Assembly: GCA_016714975.1 (NCBI GenBank)
Contig: JADKBR010000017.1
Span: forward strand, 124,001-188,000
DNA: 64,000 bases
DNA from: Candidatus Dechloromonas phosphorivorans
Lineage (GTDB): Bacteria > Pseudomonadota > Gammaproteobacteria > Burkholderiales > Rhodocyclaceae
Direction of reading: 5' to 3'
Part shown: positions 52,637 to 61,050 of the stretch, in pieces
Layout of the letters: every line of letters begins with the position of its first letter
How positions within the stretch are numbered: the first letter of the stretch is position 1
The notes under the pieces: generated by a model
The model's database searches: none
Told to the model about the DNA's origin: nothing
The model's input: only the letters and a program-made list of their open reading frames with translations
Translations under genes and position numbers: made by a program

Positions 52637-52896
52637 GTTGGCAACTTTTCTACACCAAGCATGCACAAAAGGATGCCGAAAAACTTGCGTCCGCCGGATT
52701 GAAAGAAAAAACCCAATCCTTGCTGGCAGTTCTGGCCGTGAACCCCTTCCAGACCCCGCCAGCTTACGAAAAACTGATCGGCGACCTGGCTGGCGCCTAT
52801 TCCAGACGGATCAATATACAGCACCGTCTGGTCTATCAAGTGCTTGAGGAGCAGCGAATGGTGAAGGCACTCAGAATGTGGTCACACTATGAGTAA
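52633..52896 (+). CDS. yoeB: YoeB/Txe-family mRNA interferase toxin
   Basis: 87 residues from a GTG (VSWQLFYTKHAQKDAEKLASAGLKEKTQSLL). The RelE-fold signature AYSRRINIQHRLVYQVLEEQRMVKALRMWSHYE holds the catalytic Glu, Arg and His-Tyr end. YoeB cleaves mRNA in the ribosomal A site. Partner antitoxin directly upstream. Confidence 0.92.
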   Translation: MSWQLFYTKHAQKDAEKLASAGLKEKTQSLLAVLAVNPFQTPPAYEKLIGDLAGAYSRRINIQHRLVYQVLEEQRMVKALRMWSHYE

Positions 52897-53042
52897 TATT
52901 GCCAACGCGGCGCGCGGCCCTGTTGGTGGAATACGTCTGACCCATATTTCGATGGGGTTACAATTAATCGGGCCTGGCCCCCATGACACTGCCTTAAGCC
53001 ATTATCCCCCGTGATTGTCGGATGTTGTCGCGGGCCACAGCG

Positions 53043-53230
53043 CGAGGAGCGGTCAGCTGAACTGGATTTCGGCGACATCATCCTGGCCGACCGCTATCAC
53101 TGCAAATACTTTACCGCCGCGCTGCTGATGGCGCGGGGCGTCGATCTGGTCACGCGGCAGCATCAGCGCCGGATTAACGACTTCCGGCGGGGCCGGCGCC
53201 TGGGGCAACGGGATCACCTGGTGGAATGTC
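53043..53230 (+). pseudogene. IS4-family transposase fragment
   Basis: Frame SAELDFGDIILADRYHCKYFTAALLMARGVDLVTRQHQRRINDFRRGRRLGQRDHLVE. The ADRYHCxYF and RxHQRRxxDFRRGRRLG blocks are the central catalytic region (second Asp) of IS4-type transposases. Both ends of the gene are absent. The 150 bases before it and 130 after hold nothing else recognisable. Confidence 0.75.
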
Positions 53231-53357
53231 TGTCCCGAATGGTCCTGCAACACGCACCGAAAGACCAATCGGTGCGGGTGAAATCACATCGAAATTGCCG
53301 GAGAACAGCGTATATTTGGACATGGTTCGACTTTAATCACTCGCATACGGCACGGTC

Positions 53358-54365
53358 TTGATGCTAATCACTGGCTGGATCCTGTACGTCGGGAAAGATG
53401 TATTTGTCCCCGTGTTTTTTGGTGCTGTCGTCGCCTATGTCATCGTCGGCCTTGCACAGGCGTTGCTCAGAATTCCCTATCCGGGCCGCGCTCTGTCGCT
53501 TCGAGTCAGATATACGCTATCTGTGCTGGTCATTGTTCTTGCAGTGCTTGGTATTGCTTTCCTTGTCATCACCAACAAGGAAAATCTTTTGGCAATTGCC
53601 CCGCAATATCAAGAATCCCTGCTCGTGGCCATCCAGAAATTTGCGGTTTTTCTTCGCATCGAGACTGAACCAACCTGGGCCACGTTGCGCCAGGATATTC
53701 TGGCGCAGATCAATATTCAGCGCCTCGTTGGCTCGATGGTCGCTTCGGTATCGTCGATCATCGTAGGCGTTATCGTCGTGCTTTTGTACGCCACCTTTTT
53801 GCTGCTCGAGCGGCGCTCTTTTGCTCAAAAACTGGCAAATATCTCAAGGGATGCAAGCAGCATCGCCCGGATTCGGTCAATCACCAATGACATCAGCAGG
53901 CGGATCGGATCCTATCTGGCACTCAAGACGTTTCTCAGCTTGTTTCTGGGCGCCATTAGCTGGGCGATCATGGCATTCGTCGGCCTTGAATTTTCAGCGT
54001 TTCTGGCTTTGCTGATCGCGTTCCTGAATTACATTCCCTATATCGGATCGTTTGTTGGTGTGCTCTTCCCGGTCATCATGACGATCATTCAGTTTCAGGA
54101 TCTGAGTCTGACCCTTTCGATTTTTCTGATGCTTACGCTCGTCCAGTTTCTCATCGGCAATTTCCTGGACCCGTTCGTCATGGGGAAGTCGCTCAATCTC
54201 AGCCCCTTTGCCATTCTGGTCAGTCTGGCGATCTGGAGCGAATTGTGGGGCGTTCCCGGCGCTTTTCTGGCAGTTCCGATCACCGCCATCCTGGCAATCG
54301 TCCTCTCGGAATTTTCCGGGACAAGGCCTGTCGCCGTCCTTCTATCGAAGGACGGATCCCTGTGA
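53358..54365 (+). CDS. AI-2E family transporter (PerM-like)
   Basis: 335 residues, starting TTG-ATG (MLITGWILYVGKDVFVPVFFGAVVAYVIVGL). Seven to eight TM helices with a hydrophilic loop (NKENLLAIAPQYQESLLVAIQKF). SYLALKTFLSLFLGAISWAIMAFVGLEFSAFLALLIAFLNYIPYIGSFVGVLFP is the conserved core. The family exports small signals or works as Na+/H+ antiporters. It may lack a few N-terminal residues because debris of IS4 lies just upstream. Followed at 85 bases by the YihY gene. Confidence 0.88.
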   Translation: MMLITGWILYVGKDVFVPVFFGAVVAYVIVGLAQALLRIPYPGRALSLRVRYTLSVLVIVLAVLGIAFLVITNKENLLAIAPQYQESLLVAIQKFAVFLRIETEPTWATLRQDILAQINIQRLVGSMVASVSSIIVGVIVVLLYATFLLLERRSFAQKLANISRDASSIARIRSITNDISRRIGSYLALKTFLSLFLGAISWAIMAFVGLEFSAFLALLIAFLNYIPYIGSFVGVLFPVIMTIIQFQDLSLTLSIFLMLTLVQFLIGNFLDPFVMGKSLNLSPFAILVSLAIWSELWGVPGAFLAVPITAILAIVLSEFSGTRPVAVLLSKDGSL

Positions 54366-54450
54366 AACAAGCGTTCGCCACGATCAGTGACCCCGTGTGT
54401 GCCAAGGAAGGCCACGTAGCAAGACTCCCGAGCAAGTGTGGAATCTGACC

Positions 54451-55344
54451 ATGATCTTCAGGGACATCGCGGATCTGTTCAAGGCGGCTGCCGTGAATTG
54501 GGTGCATGACTATGCGCAGAGCATGGGTGCGGCTTTGGCCTTCTACACGATGTTCTCGATTGCGCCCCTCCTGTTGATTGTGATTTCGGTTGCCGGACTG
54601 GTCTTCGGCGAGGAAGCTGCCCGTGGAGAAATCTTCGACCAGTTGCAGGGGATGCTCGGCGCACCGGGCGCATTGGCGGTACAGGGGCTGCTGGAAAGTG
54701 TGTCGAGGTCGCCTGAGACCGGGCTGAAGACAGTCTTCGGGCTCGCGTTTCTCTTCATTGGTGCGACGTCCGTCTTTGCAGAACTGCAGGACGCTCTCGA
54801 TCGAATCTGGCGGGCGCCGACCAGGGCAAGAAGCTCAGGGGTGTGGGGACTGGTGCGCGCCCGATTGCTATCCTTTGGCATGATTCTCGCGCTCGGCTTT
54901 CAACTGACCGTTTCGCTTGCGTTCAGCGCCGGACTGGCGGCACTGAACAAGCGCTGGGATCCGCTATTCCATGGCTGGGGCACGGTGGCCTACATGATTG
55001 AACTCGCGCTCGGCGTTGTGCTGGCAACGGCCGTGTTTGCGATTATCTACAAGACGATGCCGCGGGTGCGGGTCGACTGGAAAGATGTGTGGATTGGCGC
55101 GACAGTCACCTCCGTGTTGTTTCTCGCCGGCAAGTTCCTGATTGGCGCCTACATTGGCAGGAGCAACATTTCTTCAGGCTTCGGGGCGGCCGCTTCACTG
55201 GTCATCGTGCTGCTCTGGGTCTATTACTCGGCGCAGATTTTCTTGTTTGGCGCTGAGTTTACCTGGGCGTACTCGCACAAGTTCGGTTCGCGCAAAGCGC
55301 AAACGCTGCCTGTCGCCCCTGCTGTTCCCCACGCACCCGACTGA
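54451..55344 (+). CDS. YihY/virulence factor BrkB family membrane protein
   Basis: 297 residues from MIFRDIADLFKAAAVNWVHDYAQSMGAALAFYTMFSIAPLLLIVISV. Six TM segments. The conserved core RARLLSFGMILALGFQLTVSLAFSAGL and GFGAAASLVIVLLWVYYSAQIFLFGAEFTW are family features. Function is not established; proposals include membrane RNase-like or transport roles. Confidence 0.92.
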   Translation: MIFRDIADLFKAAAVNWVHDYAQSMGAALAFYTMFSIAPLLLIVISVAGLVFGEEAARGEIFDQLQGMLGAPGALAVQGLLESVSRSPETGLKTVFGLAFLFIGATSVFAELQDALDRIWRAPTRARSSGVWGLVRARLLSFGMILALGFQLTVSLAFSAGLAALNKRWDPLFHGWGTVAYMIELALGVVLATAVFAIIYKTMPRVRVDWKDVWIGATVTSVLFLAGKFLIGAYIGRSNISSGFGAAASLVIVLLWVYYSAQIFLFGAEFTWAYSHKFGSRKAQTLPVAPAVPHAPD

Positions 55345-55431
55345 GTTCCTGCCTTATGCGCAGCCCCTCGTAGCGCCCCGTTGACGCTGTAGATAAACCC
55401 ATTCCCCGCCCGATTTCCGGCAAAAAAAATG

Positions 55432-55732
55432 GCGCAGGTTTGATCTGAACGACATCGAGCACGCCAAGACCAAGGTGCGGTATCTGCAGACGAACGGCAT
55501 CTGCGAACGTTTCCACAAAACCATCTTGCAGGAGTTTTATCAGGTGGCGTTCCGCCGGAAGCTCTACCTGTCGCTGGCGGAGCTACAGGCCGACGTCGAT
55601 GTCTGGCTGGACTACTACAACAACGAGCGAACCCATCAGGGTAAGATGTGTTGCGGACGCACGCCCCTGCAAACCCTGATCGCAGGAAAGGAGGCGTGGA
55701 ACGAGAAAGTCACCCACCTGAATTCCATCTGA
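55432..55732 (+). pseudogene. IS481/IS3-like integrase C-terminal fragment
   Basis: Frame RFDLNDIEHAKTKVRYLQTNGICERFHKTILQEFYQVAFRRKLYLSLAELQADVDVWLDYYNNERTHQGKMCCGRTPLQTL. The TNGICERFHKTI block carries the catalytic Glu and the YNNERTHQG end is the integrase-core terminus of IS481-type transposases. The first two thirds of the gene are missing. Confidence 0.85.
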
Positions 55733-55803
55733 CAATCCGGCACCGTCAAAACGGAAAACTGTCAGATCAGGTCGCGACTTCTACACTTTTTAGGCATTGC
55801 TTG

Positions 55804-57084
55804 CTATGGCCCCTTGAGCGCCTTGGTGAGCGGAAATTCAGCCTGATGGGTCTCGATCATCATGGCTAAATGTTTGGGTACGCCGACAGCCTGAAACTGA
55901 CTCTGCCACGTTTCCAGGACCCGGCGCCCGGTCGTTGTAATTTCCTCCATAACATCCTCGCGGATCCGATCGACGATACCGATTCGCGTGAAAAGCGCGG
56001 CGAAGGTGTCAAGCGTAATGTTCTGGAACAGCTTTACGCCGGCCAGTTCAAGGCGATCGAGGTGTCATGCGTGGTATAGGCCACGGTCGAGACCAGATCA
56101 TAGGCTGGCGCGAGTCTCGGGCGCAGCGGATTGTCGTAGATAAGCGACCAGTTCTTGATGTGGGCATCGCCATTGCCCATCAGCACATTGAACACCAGGC
56201 GTCTGGCCATCTCCTTGAGGTCCGGCAGCCCCCCCGCGTAGAGGAGCAACGTCCGGCCAATCATCTCGTAATTGACCCGTCCGTACTTATGGTGTGTACG
56301 CAGGTTAAAGACCTGGGCAAAGTCCTCAACATGGATCCGTCCGCCATCCGGTCGGTCAAAGCGGCGTATGGCGTAGAACGGCTCACCTTGCCGAAATCCG
56401 GCCATATTGGGCAGACCATGAATCCTGTCTGGCGCGAGCAACTGAATTTCCGGGACATCGATGCCAGCAGCGCGGGCTGTTTCCATGGTGGCCGCTTCAA
56501 CCTTGGGCAGTGCCTCAAAATCATTGGAGGGTGGCTTGACGATGTAGTTGCCGAGTTTTTTGCTGCCGGTTAAAGTGAAACGCTCGCCCTGGCGCAGCAT
56601 GGAGAACTTCATCTGCATACCACCGAGGGAGAACTTCAACTCCTTGAGATCGTCAGCGCTCGGTCCACCGGCCACGCCACCGCGATGGCGCATCAGATGG
56701 CCGGGGGTCTCAGCGGGCTTCAGAATGACCGCACCGGGCAAATCCTCGCCGAGTGCCGAGTGCCGAGAACAGAAGAAACTCCCGATCTTCATGAATTTTT
56801 AGCCGTTGGGCGATGCTCTTGCGGAGTCCTCCCTCCGGCAGCAGATTTGAGAAGAATGGTGGTACTTTTACGAATGAGGATTTGTTCCGGTCGTCGAGCA
56901 AGAGCGCCCGCGTTGTCGCCTCGTCGTGGGGGCGGGCCAGCGACAGCGAGAGGATGGGGCGTTGGGCGCCATACTCAACATAGCCCTCATCAACGACGAA
57001 AATCGTTTTTGCATCCGGATAGTGTGTGAGGTAGCCGACCAGCAGGTCGTTCAGGCAGACTTCAAGGAAGATGACCGTGCTCAT
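55804..57084 (-). pseudogene. hipA: HipA-type kinase toxin gene with two frame lesions
   Basis: Start MSTVIFLEVCLNDLLVGYLTHYPDAKTIFVV, then PPFFSNLLPEGGLRKSIAQRLKIHEDREFLLFSALG. A 7-base tandem duplication (GTGCCGA twice at 56753-56766) shifts the frame. The central part GEDLPGAVILKPAE, FSLGGMQMKFSMLRQGERFTL, MAGFRQGEPFYAIRRFDRPDGG and FNVLMGNGDAHIKNWSLIYDN (kinase catalytic loop) follows. A missing base near 56045 then gives a premature stop; the tail LAGVKLFQNITLDTFAALFTRIG continues in another frame to 55804. HipA phosphorylates glutamyl-tRNA synthetase; this copy should be dead unless the lesions are sequencing errors. Confidence 0.88.
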
Positions 57085-57359
57085 TCAGCATCCTTCAGGT
57101 CGCTGAATTCGGTCAGCAGATCGAAGGGCTTGGTCGCAACAGGGGTCGAAGCTGCCATACTGGCGATGGGCAGCACAGGGTTCCGCCAGCATGCCTGACC
57201 GATTGGCACCATCGACACCTCAAGGCCAAGCGCGGACGCGTAGGAAACGAAAGTATCCAAAGTGACATCGCCACCGTTCTCGATCTTTGAAATGGTGGCC
57301 TGGCGCATGCCACGCACCTTCCCTTGGGCAATCCCGGACAGCTCTCGGGAAATACGCAT
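57081..57359 (-). CDS. hipB: HipB-like XRE-family antitoxin, N-terminus possibly lost
   Basis: 92 residues from MRISRELSGIAQGKVRGMRQATISKIENGGDVTLDTFVSYASALGLEVSMVPIG. The RQATISKIENGGDVTLDTF block is the recognition helix region of HipB-type helix-turn-helix proteins. The start of the domain, normally one more helix, appears degenerate (frame continues upstream as SESLERLGKEMRIS into IS256-side sequence). Its stop overlaps the hipA ATG by 4 bases. Confidence 0.7.
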   Translation of the reverse strand: MRISRELSGIAQGKVRGMRQATISKIENGGDVTLDTFVSYASALGLEVSMVPIGQACWRNPVLPIASMAASTPVATKPFDLLTEFSDLKDAE

Positions 57360-57488
57360 CTCTTTTCCAAGCCGTTCAAGGCTCTCGGAGTTGCGGATTC
57401 CCCAGCATCGCGGCGCGACCCCGGCAGGCGGTACCCGCAGGCGATTTCTTCGGGGAATTCTTACCCAAACCCACGAGGAGTCGGCAGC

Positions 57489-58679
57489 ATGGCACAACGC
57501 GTCGAGCATCACCCCCTGGACGCCGCTTTTGCGGCGTTGCTGACAAACGGTCTGGATGGCGCCGGCGAAGCCCTGCGCATTCTGGTCAATGAAGCGAGCA
57601 AGATCGAGCGCAACCACTTTCTCAATGCCCAACCCCACGAGCGCACTATCGATCGTATCGATTACGCCAACGGCTTCAAGCCGAAGACGGTCATGACTCG
57701 CGTCGGCGAACTGACCTTCGAGGTGCCCCAGGCGCGGCGGCGGCTTCTATCCCAGCGCGCTGGAGAAAGGCTCGCGCACCGAGCAGGCACTCAACATCGC
57801 GCTGGCCGAGATGTACGTGCAGGGCGTCTCCACCCGCAAGGTGATTACGGTCCTGCAATCGCTGTTGGGGCCCGAGGTGTCGATCTCCTCGACCCAGGTC
57901 AGCCGCGCCGCCGAGCAGCTCGATGCCGGCCTGTCGGCCTGGCGTGAGCGGCCGCTGGACGAAACCCCCTATGTCTTTCTCGATGCCCGTTACGCCCCGA
58001 AGGAAGTCCCCTTGGGGGACGAGCGGGTTCGTGAGGCGGGACGGCTGGTGGATTGCGCCGTGCTGGTGGCGGTCGGCATTACCCGAGATGGGCATCGTCG
58101 CGTGCTGGGTGTATCGGTCGCCTTGTCCGAAGCCGAAGTGCATTGGCGCGCCTTCCTCGACAGCCTGATCCGGCGCGGCTGAAAGGCGTCAGGCTGATCG
58201 TCTCCGACGATCATGCCGGCCTCAAGGCGGCGCGCCGGGCGACCCTGCCCAGCGTGCCCTGGCAACGTTGCCAGTTCCATTTGCAGCAGAATGCCCAAGC
58301 CTATGTCACCCGCCTCGACCAACGCAAACCGGTGGCGCAGCGTATTCGCTCGATCTTCAATGCCCCTGACCGGGTTGAGGCCGAGCGCTTGCTGAAACAG
58401 GCGGTCCAGGCGTGGGCGACCGATGCGCCCAAGCTTGCTCAATGGGCGGAAGACAATCTGCCCGAGGGCTTTACGGCGTTCGATTCGCCTCACGCGCAAC
58501 GTATGCGTCTGCGCACGACCAACGGTCTCGAACGGATCAACCGCGAGATCAAACGCCGGACCCGCGTGGCATCCATCTTTCCGAACACGGCATCCTGCCT
58601 GCGCCTGGTCTCCGCGCTTCTGGCAGAATGCGACGAGGAATGGATGACCGGGAAAATCTATCTCAACTTGCAACCGTGA
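57489..58679 (+). pseudogene. IS256-family transposase with two frameshifts
   Basis: Frame 1 MAQRVEHHPLDAAFAALLTNGLDGAGEALRILVNEASKIERNHFL ... GELTFEVPQ. Near 57735 it shifts to FYPSALEKGSRTEQALNIALAEMYVQGVSTRKVITVLQSLLGPEVSISSTQVSRAAEQLD ... YVFLDARY (catalytic Asp) with the 27-base insert, then VREAGRLVDCAVLVAVGI. Near 58180 it shifts again to LKGVRLIVSDDHAGLKAARRATLPSVPWQRCQFHLQQNA and TNGLERINREIKRRTRVASIFPN (catalytic Glu). With both indels corrected it would be a normal Mutator-type enzyme of about 400 residues. Confidence 0.88.
57994..58020 (+). repeat. 27-nt in-frame insert, copy D (in IS256 transposase)
   Basis: Adds APKEVPLGD between YVFLDARY and ERVREAGRLVDCAVL. IS256 transposases normally read DARYxxVR without an insert, directly beside the catalytic Asp. 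The DNA starts GCCCCGAAGGAAGTCCCCTT, ends GGGGGAC and follows a TAC codon. Confidence 0.88.
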
Positions 58680-58704
58680 TTACCTCACCCGAATCAAATC
58701 GCCT

Positions 58705-58732
58705 CGCGCCGATTTACAGAAAAGAAGTTGCA
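58705..58732. repeat. 28-nt dispersed repeat, copy 2
   Basis: Identical to 52233-52260. It lies 26 bases after the IS256 transposase stop and is therefore a candidate right end of the IS256 element. Confidence 0.7.
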
Positions 58733-58802
58733 ATGCCGCAGGGGGAAACCCTGTACATGGGATCGCAATTGAAAAATAACGATAAATTTTAGTCGAATAA
58801 AC

Positions 58803-58865
58803 CGCTACATGAACTTCGATCAGATCCCCGAATTCGTGGAACAGGCCGCCACTGTTGAGATGTGA
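58803..58865 (+). repeat. acnB 3'-end copy 2
   Basis: 21 codons RYMNFDQIPEFVEQAATVEM plus stop, with no acnB sequence upstream. Homologous to 45319-45381 and 62533-62595, with exactly the same length. Compatible with an attachment site left by an element that integrates into the acnB 3' end and restores the reading frame. Confidence 0.8.
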
Positions 58866-58872
58866 GCGTTTG

Positions 58873-58994
58873 AAGTGTCTAACCGAATTGTCGAGATAGC
58901 ATGACTTAAGTCTTTGTTTTCTCGACATCGGTAAAGTTGGTGTTAGACACTTTTGAAGCCCCGGATTTAGACAATTGTCTAATGCGGGGCTTCA
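58873..58994. other. Highly structured intergenic segment with nested hairpins
   Basis: AAGTGTCTAAC (58873-58883) pairs with GTTAGACACTT (58942-58952). Inside are TGTCGAGA/TCTCGACA and GACTTAAGTC. Next to it TGAAGCCCC (58954-58962) pairs with GGGGCTTCA (58986-58994) around the palindrome TTAGACAATTGTCTAA (58967-58982). The TTAGACA/TGTCTAA word occurs four times. It may combine a terminator with protein-binding or recombination sites. Confidence 0.6.
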
Positions 58995-59100
58995 TGTTCT
59001 TGTGCATGCTAAACGAGTTTTGCTGTCACTTTGGCTTGAGTAGAATCGGTCTTTAACGACGCGATCCTGCAACAGTAGCTTTCGTTGTCTTGCGCATGTA

Positions 59101-60627
59101 TTAGGCGAAAACGCTGCCATCTGGCCGCAAGAGCCTGAACTCGCGGGGGTCTTCCTCGAATGCGTTTGACTGCTTCATCACGGCCACGGTCTGGCGTACC
59201 TCGGCGTAGCTGAACAGCGTTGCCCATTCGGCAATATGGCCAAGCGCGCGGATCAGCGGTTCGGGATCGTTACCTCGCGTCAGCGCACGTTGGGCGACCA
59301 CATACTGCTCGTGGTAGAGCGTCGGAATGATGATCCGGCAGCGCCCTGTGCGAGAGAGTTCGGCATTCATCATCAGCCGGGAAAGTCGCCCGTTCCCATC
59401 GTTAAACGGGTGAATGTCGGAAACCAGAAAGGCATAGAAGATCGCCCGGGCGATCCCTTCCGGCACGCTTGAGGCAAGCTTTACACCTTCCAAGAGCGTG
59501 CCGCGCACAAATCCCGGATCCACGAATTTCGTTTGTCCGGCAAAATTCGCTTGTTCCTTGAATTCACCAGGAGTTGCTTCCGGACGGCTCTCCAGCATCA
59601 GTCGGTGCCTTTCCATCAGACCTTCCAGTATGTCGGTCGGTGCGGGCAGGCTACTGCGAAAATGCGGGTGCAGGATCAGCTTGAAGACGCCGAGAATGTC
59701 GTGGGAATCTTTCGGACGGTTGGGCACGATCTTGTTGTGCAGTGCAATGCCTTCCGCTTCTTCGATCGAGAAGCGCGTGCCTTCGACGTAGTTCGAAAAA
59801 TAGCTCTCGAGGAATGCAAAATGCGTCCGCCCCGGCTCGTGGCTTGCCGTCTCCGGGTAGTCGGGCATCGGTGTGGAGCGAAGGGTATCCGTGAGTATGC
59901 CAAGGCGGGACAGTCGTTCGGCATCCGCCGGCTTACCGCTCGCCACCAGCACTCCGGCCCGGGTGATTAGCCTGCCCTTGGCGTAGGTGCCAAGTAGCGC
60001 TCCGATCAAGCCATTCAGGGTGTCGAAATCAGCAACCAAATGGGTGGCCAGTCCGCGCGCCTCGTCCCGAATCCTGTTGAGAGCATTTTCCCCCGACGCG
60101 TTCAGAATCTCGACCAGCTTCTCTTCGACCCCGGCTCTACCGACGGTTCGCTTGCCACCGCGCGACTTGCCAAGGTTTTCCAGCAGCATACGAGGACGTG
60201 AGGACCAATATAGTCCGCTGCCTCCCAGTTGCATGTCCCCGGGAAGCTGGCTTGGCCCCTTGAGCAGGACTATTGTCACGCCGGGAATAATGTTGGTTCG
60301 GTTGAAGCGGGTAGGGTGGCTTAAGGTCACCTCGTTGTCTGACGTGATGCCTCCCACCAAGGCGCTGCGATGCGACACCACTGCGTTTGGATAGAGATGC
60401 CCGGCGATTCTCTGCCAGTTGCGGCGAACGAGTAGGGCGACCGGGCCAAAAGTGTTCAGGGGCTGCACCACGGGATCGACAGCATTGACATAGACTCCCT
60501 TGGCGATGCGGGTGATCGCGTTGTCCTTGGCGGCCCGTTGTAGCCTCCGTTCATCGGCCTCGTCGGCGGGTATGAGGACGTCCCCAATGAAAGGAAGCTT
60601 CTGTCGTTTTCTGGCTTGTTTCTCCAT
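59101..60627 (-). CDS. Fic-family AMP-transferase with N-terminal AbiEi-like winged-helix domain
   Basis: 508 residues from MEKQARKRQKLPFIGDVLIPADEADERRLQRAAKDNAITRIAKGVYVN. The first 150 residues resemble AbiEi/DUF6088-type winged-helix regulators (HRSALVGGITSDNEVTLSHPTRFNRTNIIPG). The Fic domain follows: inhibitory motif SNYVEG with FSIEEAEGIALHN, and catalytic HPFNDGNGRLSRLMM. A DUF4172-like linker and a C-terminal helical part (EWATLFSYAEVRQTVAVMKQSNAFEE) complete it. The protein transfers AMP or another nucleotide to target proteins and may autoregulate through its DNA-binding domain. A frame extends to 60720, but the ATG at 60627 follows a recognisable start context. Confidence 0.87.
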   Translation of the reverse strand: MEKQARKRQKLPFIGDVLIPADEADERRLQRAAKDNAITRIAKGVYVNAVDPVVQPLNTFGPVALLVRRNWQRIAGHLYPNAVVSHRSALVGGITSDNEVTLSHPTRFNRTNIIPGVTIVLLKGPSQLPGDMQLGGSGLYWSSRPRMLLENLGKSRGGKRTVGRAGVEEKLVEILNASGENALNRIRDEARGLATHLVADFDTLNGLIGALLGTYAKGRLITRAGVLVASGKPADAERLSRLGILTDTLRSTPMPDYPETASHEPGRTHFAFLESYFSNYVEGTRFSIEEAEGIALHNKIVPNRPKDSHDILGVFKLILHPHFRSSLPAPTDILEGLMERHRLMLESRPEATPGEFKEQANFAGQTKFVDPGFVRGTLLEGVKLASSVPEGIARAIFYAFLVSDIHPFNDGNGRLSRLMMNAELSRTGRCRIIIPTLYHEQYVVAQRALTRGNDPEPLIRALGHIAEWATLFSYAEVRQTVAVMKQSNAFEEDPREFRLLRPDGSVFA

Positions 60628-60639
60628 GGCTTTCAACTT

Positions 60640-60700
60640 ACGTGTCGGATATTGACTTATTTTAACGCAAAATTGTCGGAAATTAGCTTTTAAGTCAAGC
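60640..60700 (-). promoter_or_regulatory. Candidate operator upstream of the Fic gene
   Basis: Direct repeats TGTCGGATATT (60643-60653) and TGTCGGAAATT (60674-60684), 31 bases apart, plus inverted TGACTTA (60654-60660) / TAAGTCA (60691-60697). A third TGTCGG lies at 60749. About three helical turns separate the direct repeats, fitting a dimeric regulator, possibly the Fic protein's own N-terminal domain. Confidence 0.45.
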
Positions 60701-60794
60701 GGCCAATGTCGTCGAAACACGTAATTGCCGGCTGGTTACACGGTAAATGTCGGTTTATAGCTTTATAAAGACCAACGCTGTCGGGTTTGGGCTT

Positions 60795-61019
60795 TCAATG
60801 CCCGCCGTTATGTGTCCAGAACCAACTATTCAGGCTTGTCCAAACGCTGAAAAATCTGACGTCGCCGGAGTTTTTCTGTCGAATTGCGCCGACCAGATTC
60901 AGAACAGCAGATCCAGTCAGCAAGGCAAATCCAAGGCTTGGGATACCCATCGCGAGGGAGAACCCGCCGGCGATAGAGGCAATCTTCGGAAGGTTTTTGA
61001 GAAGGGTAGGAGTAGGCAT
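60795..61019 (-). CDS. Small hydrophobic protein, uncertain
   Basis: 74 residues MPTPTLLKNLPKIASIAGGFSLAMGIPSLGFALLTGSAVLNLVGAIRQ... with a central hydrophobic region. The preceding GGAGGCACA is a good ribosome binding site. No family recognised. The left IS1595 end lies just upstream. Confidence 0.4.
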   Translation of the reverse strand: MPTPTLLKNLPKIASIAGGFSLAMGIPSLGFALLTGSAVLNLVGAIRQKNSGDVRFFSVWTSLNSWFWTHNGGH

Positions 61020-61050
61020 TGTGCCTCCGGATACGAATTTTCTTGAAAAT

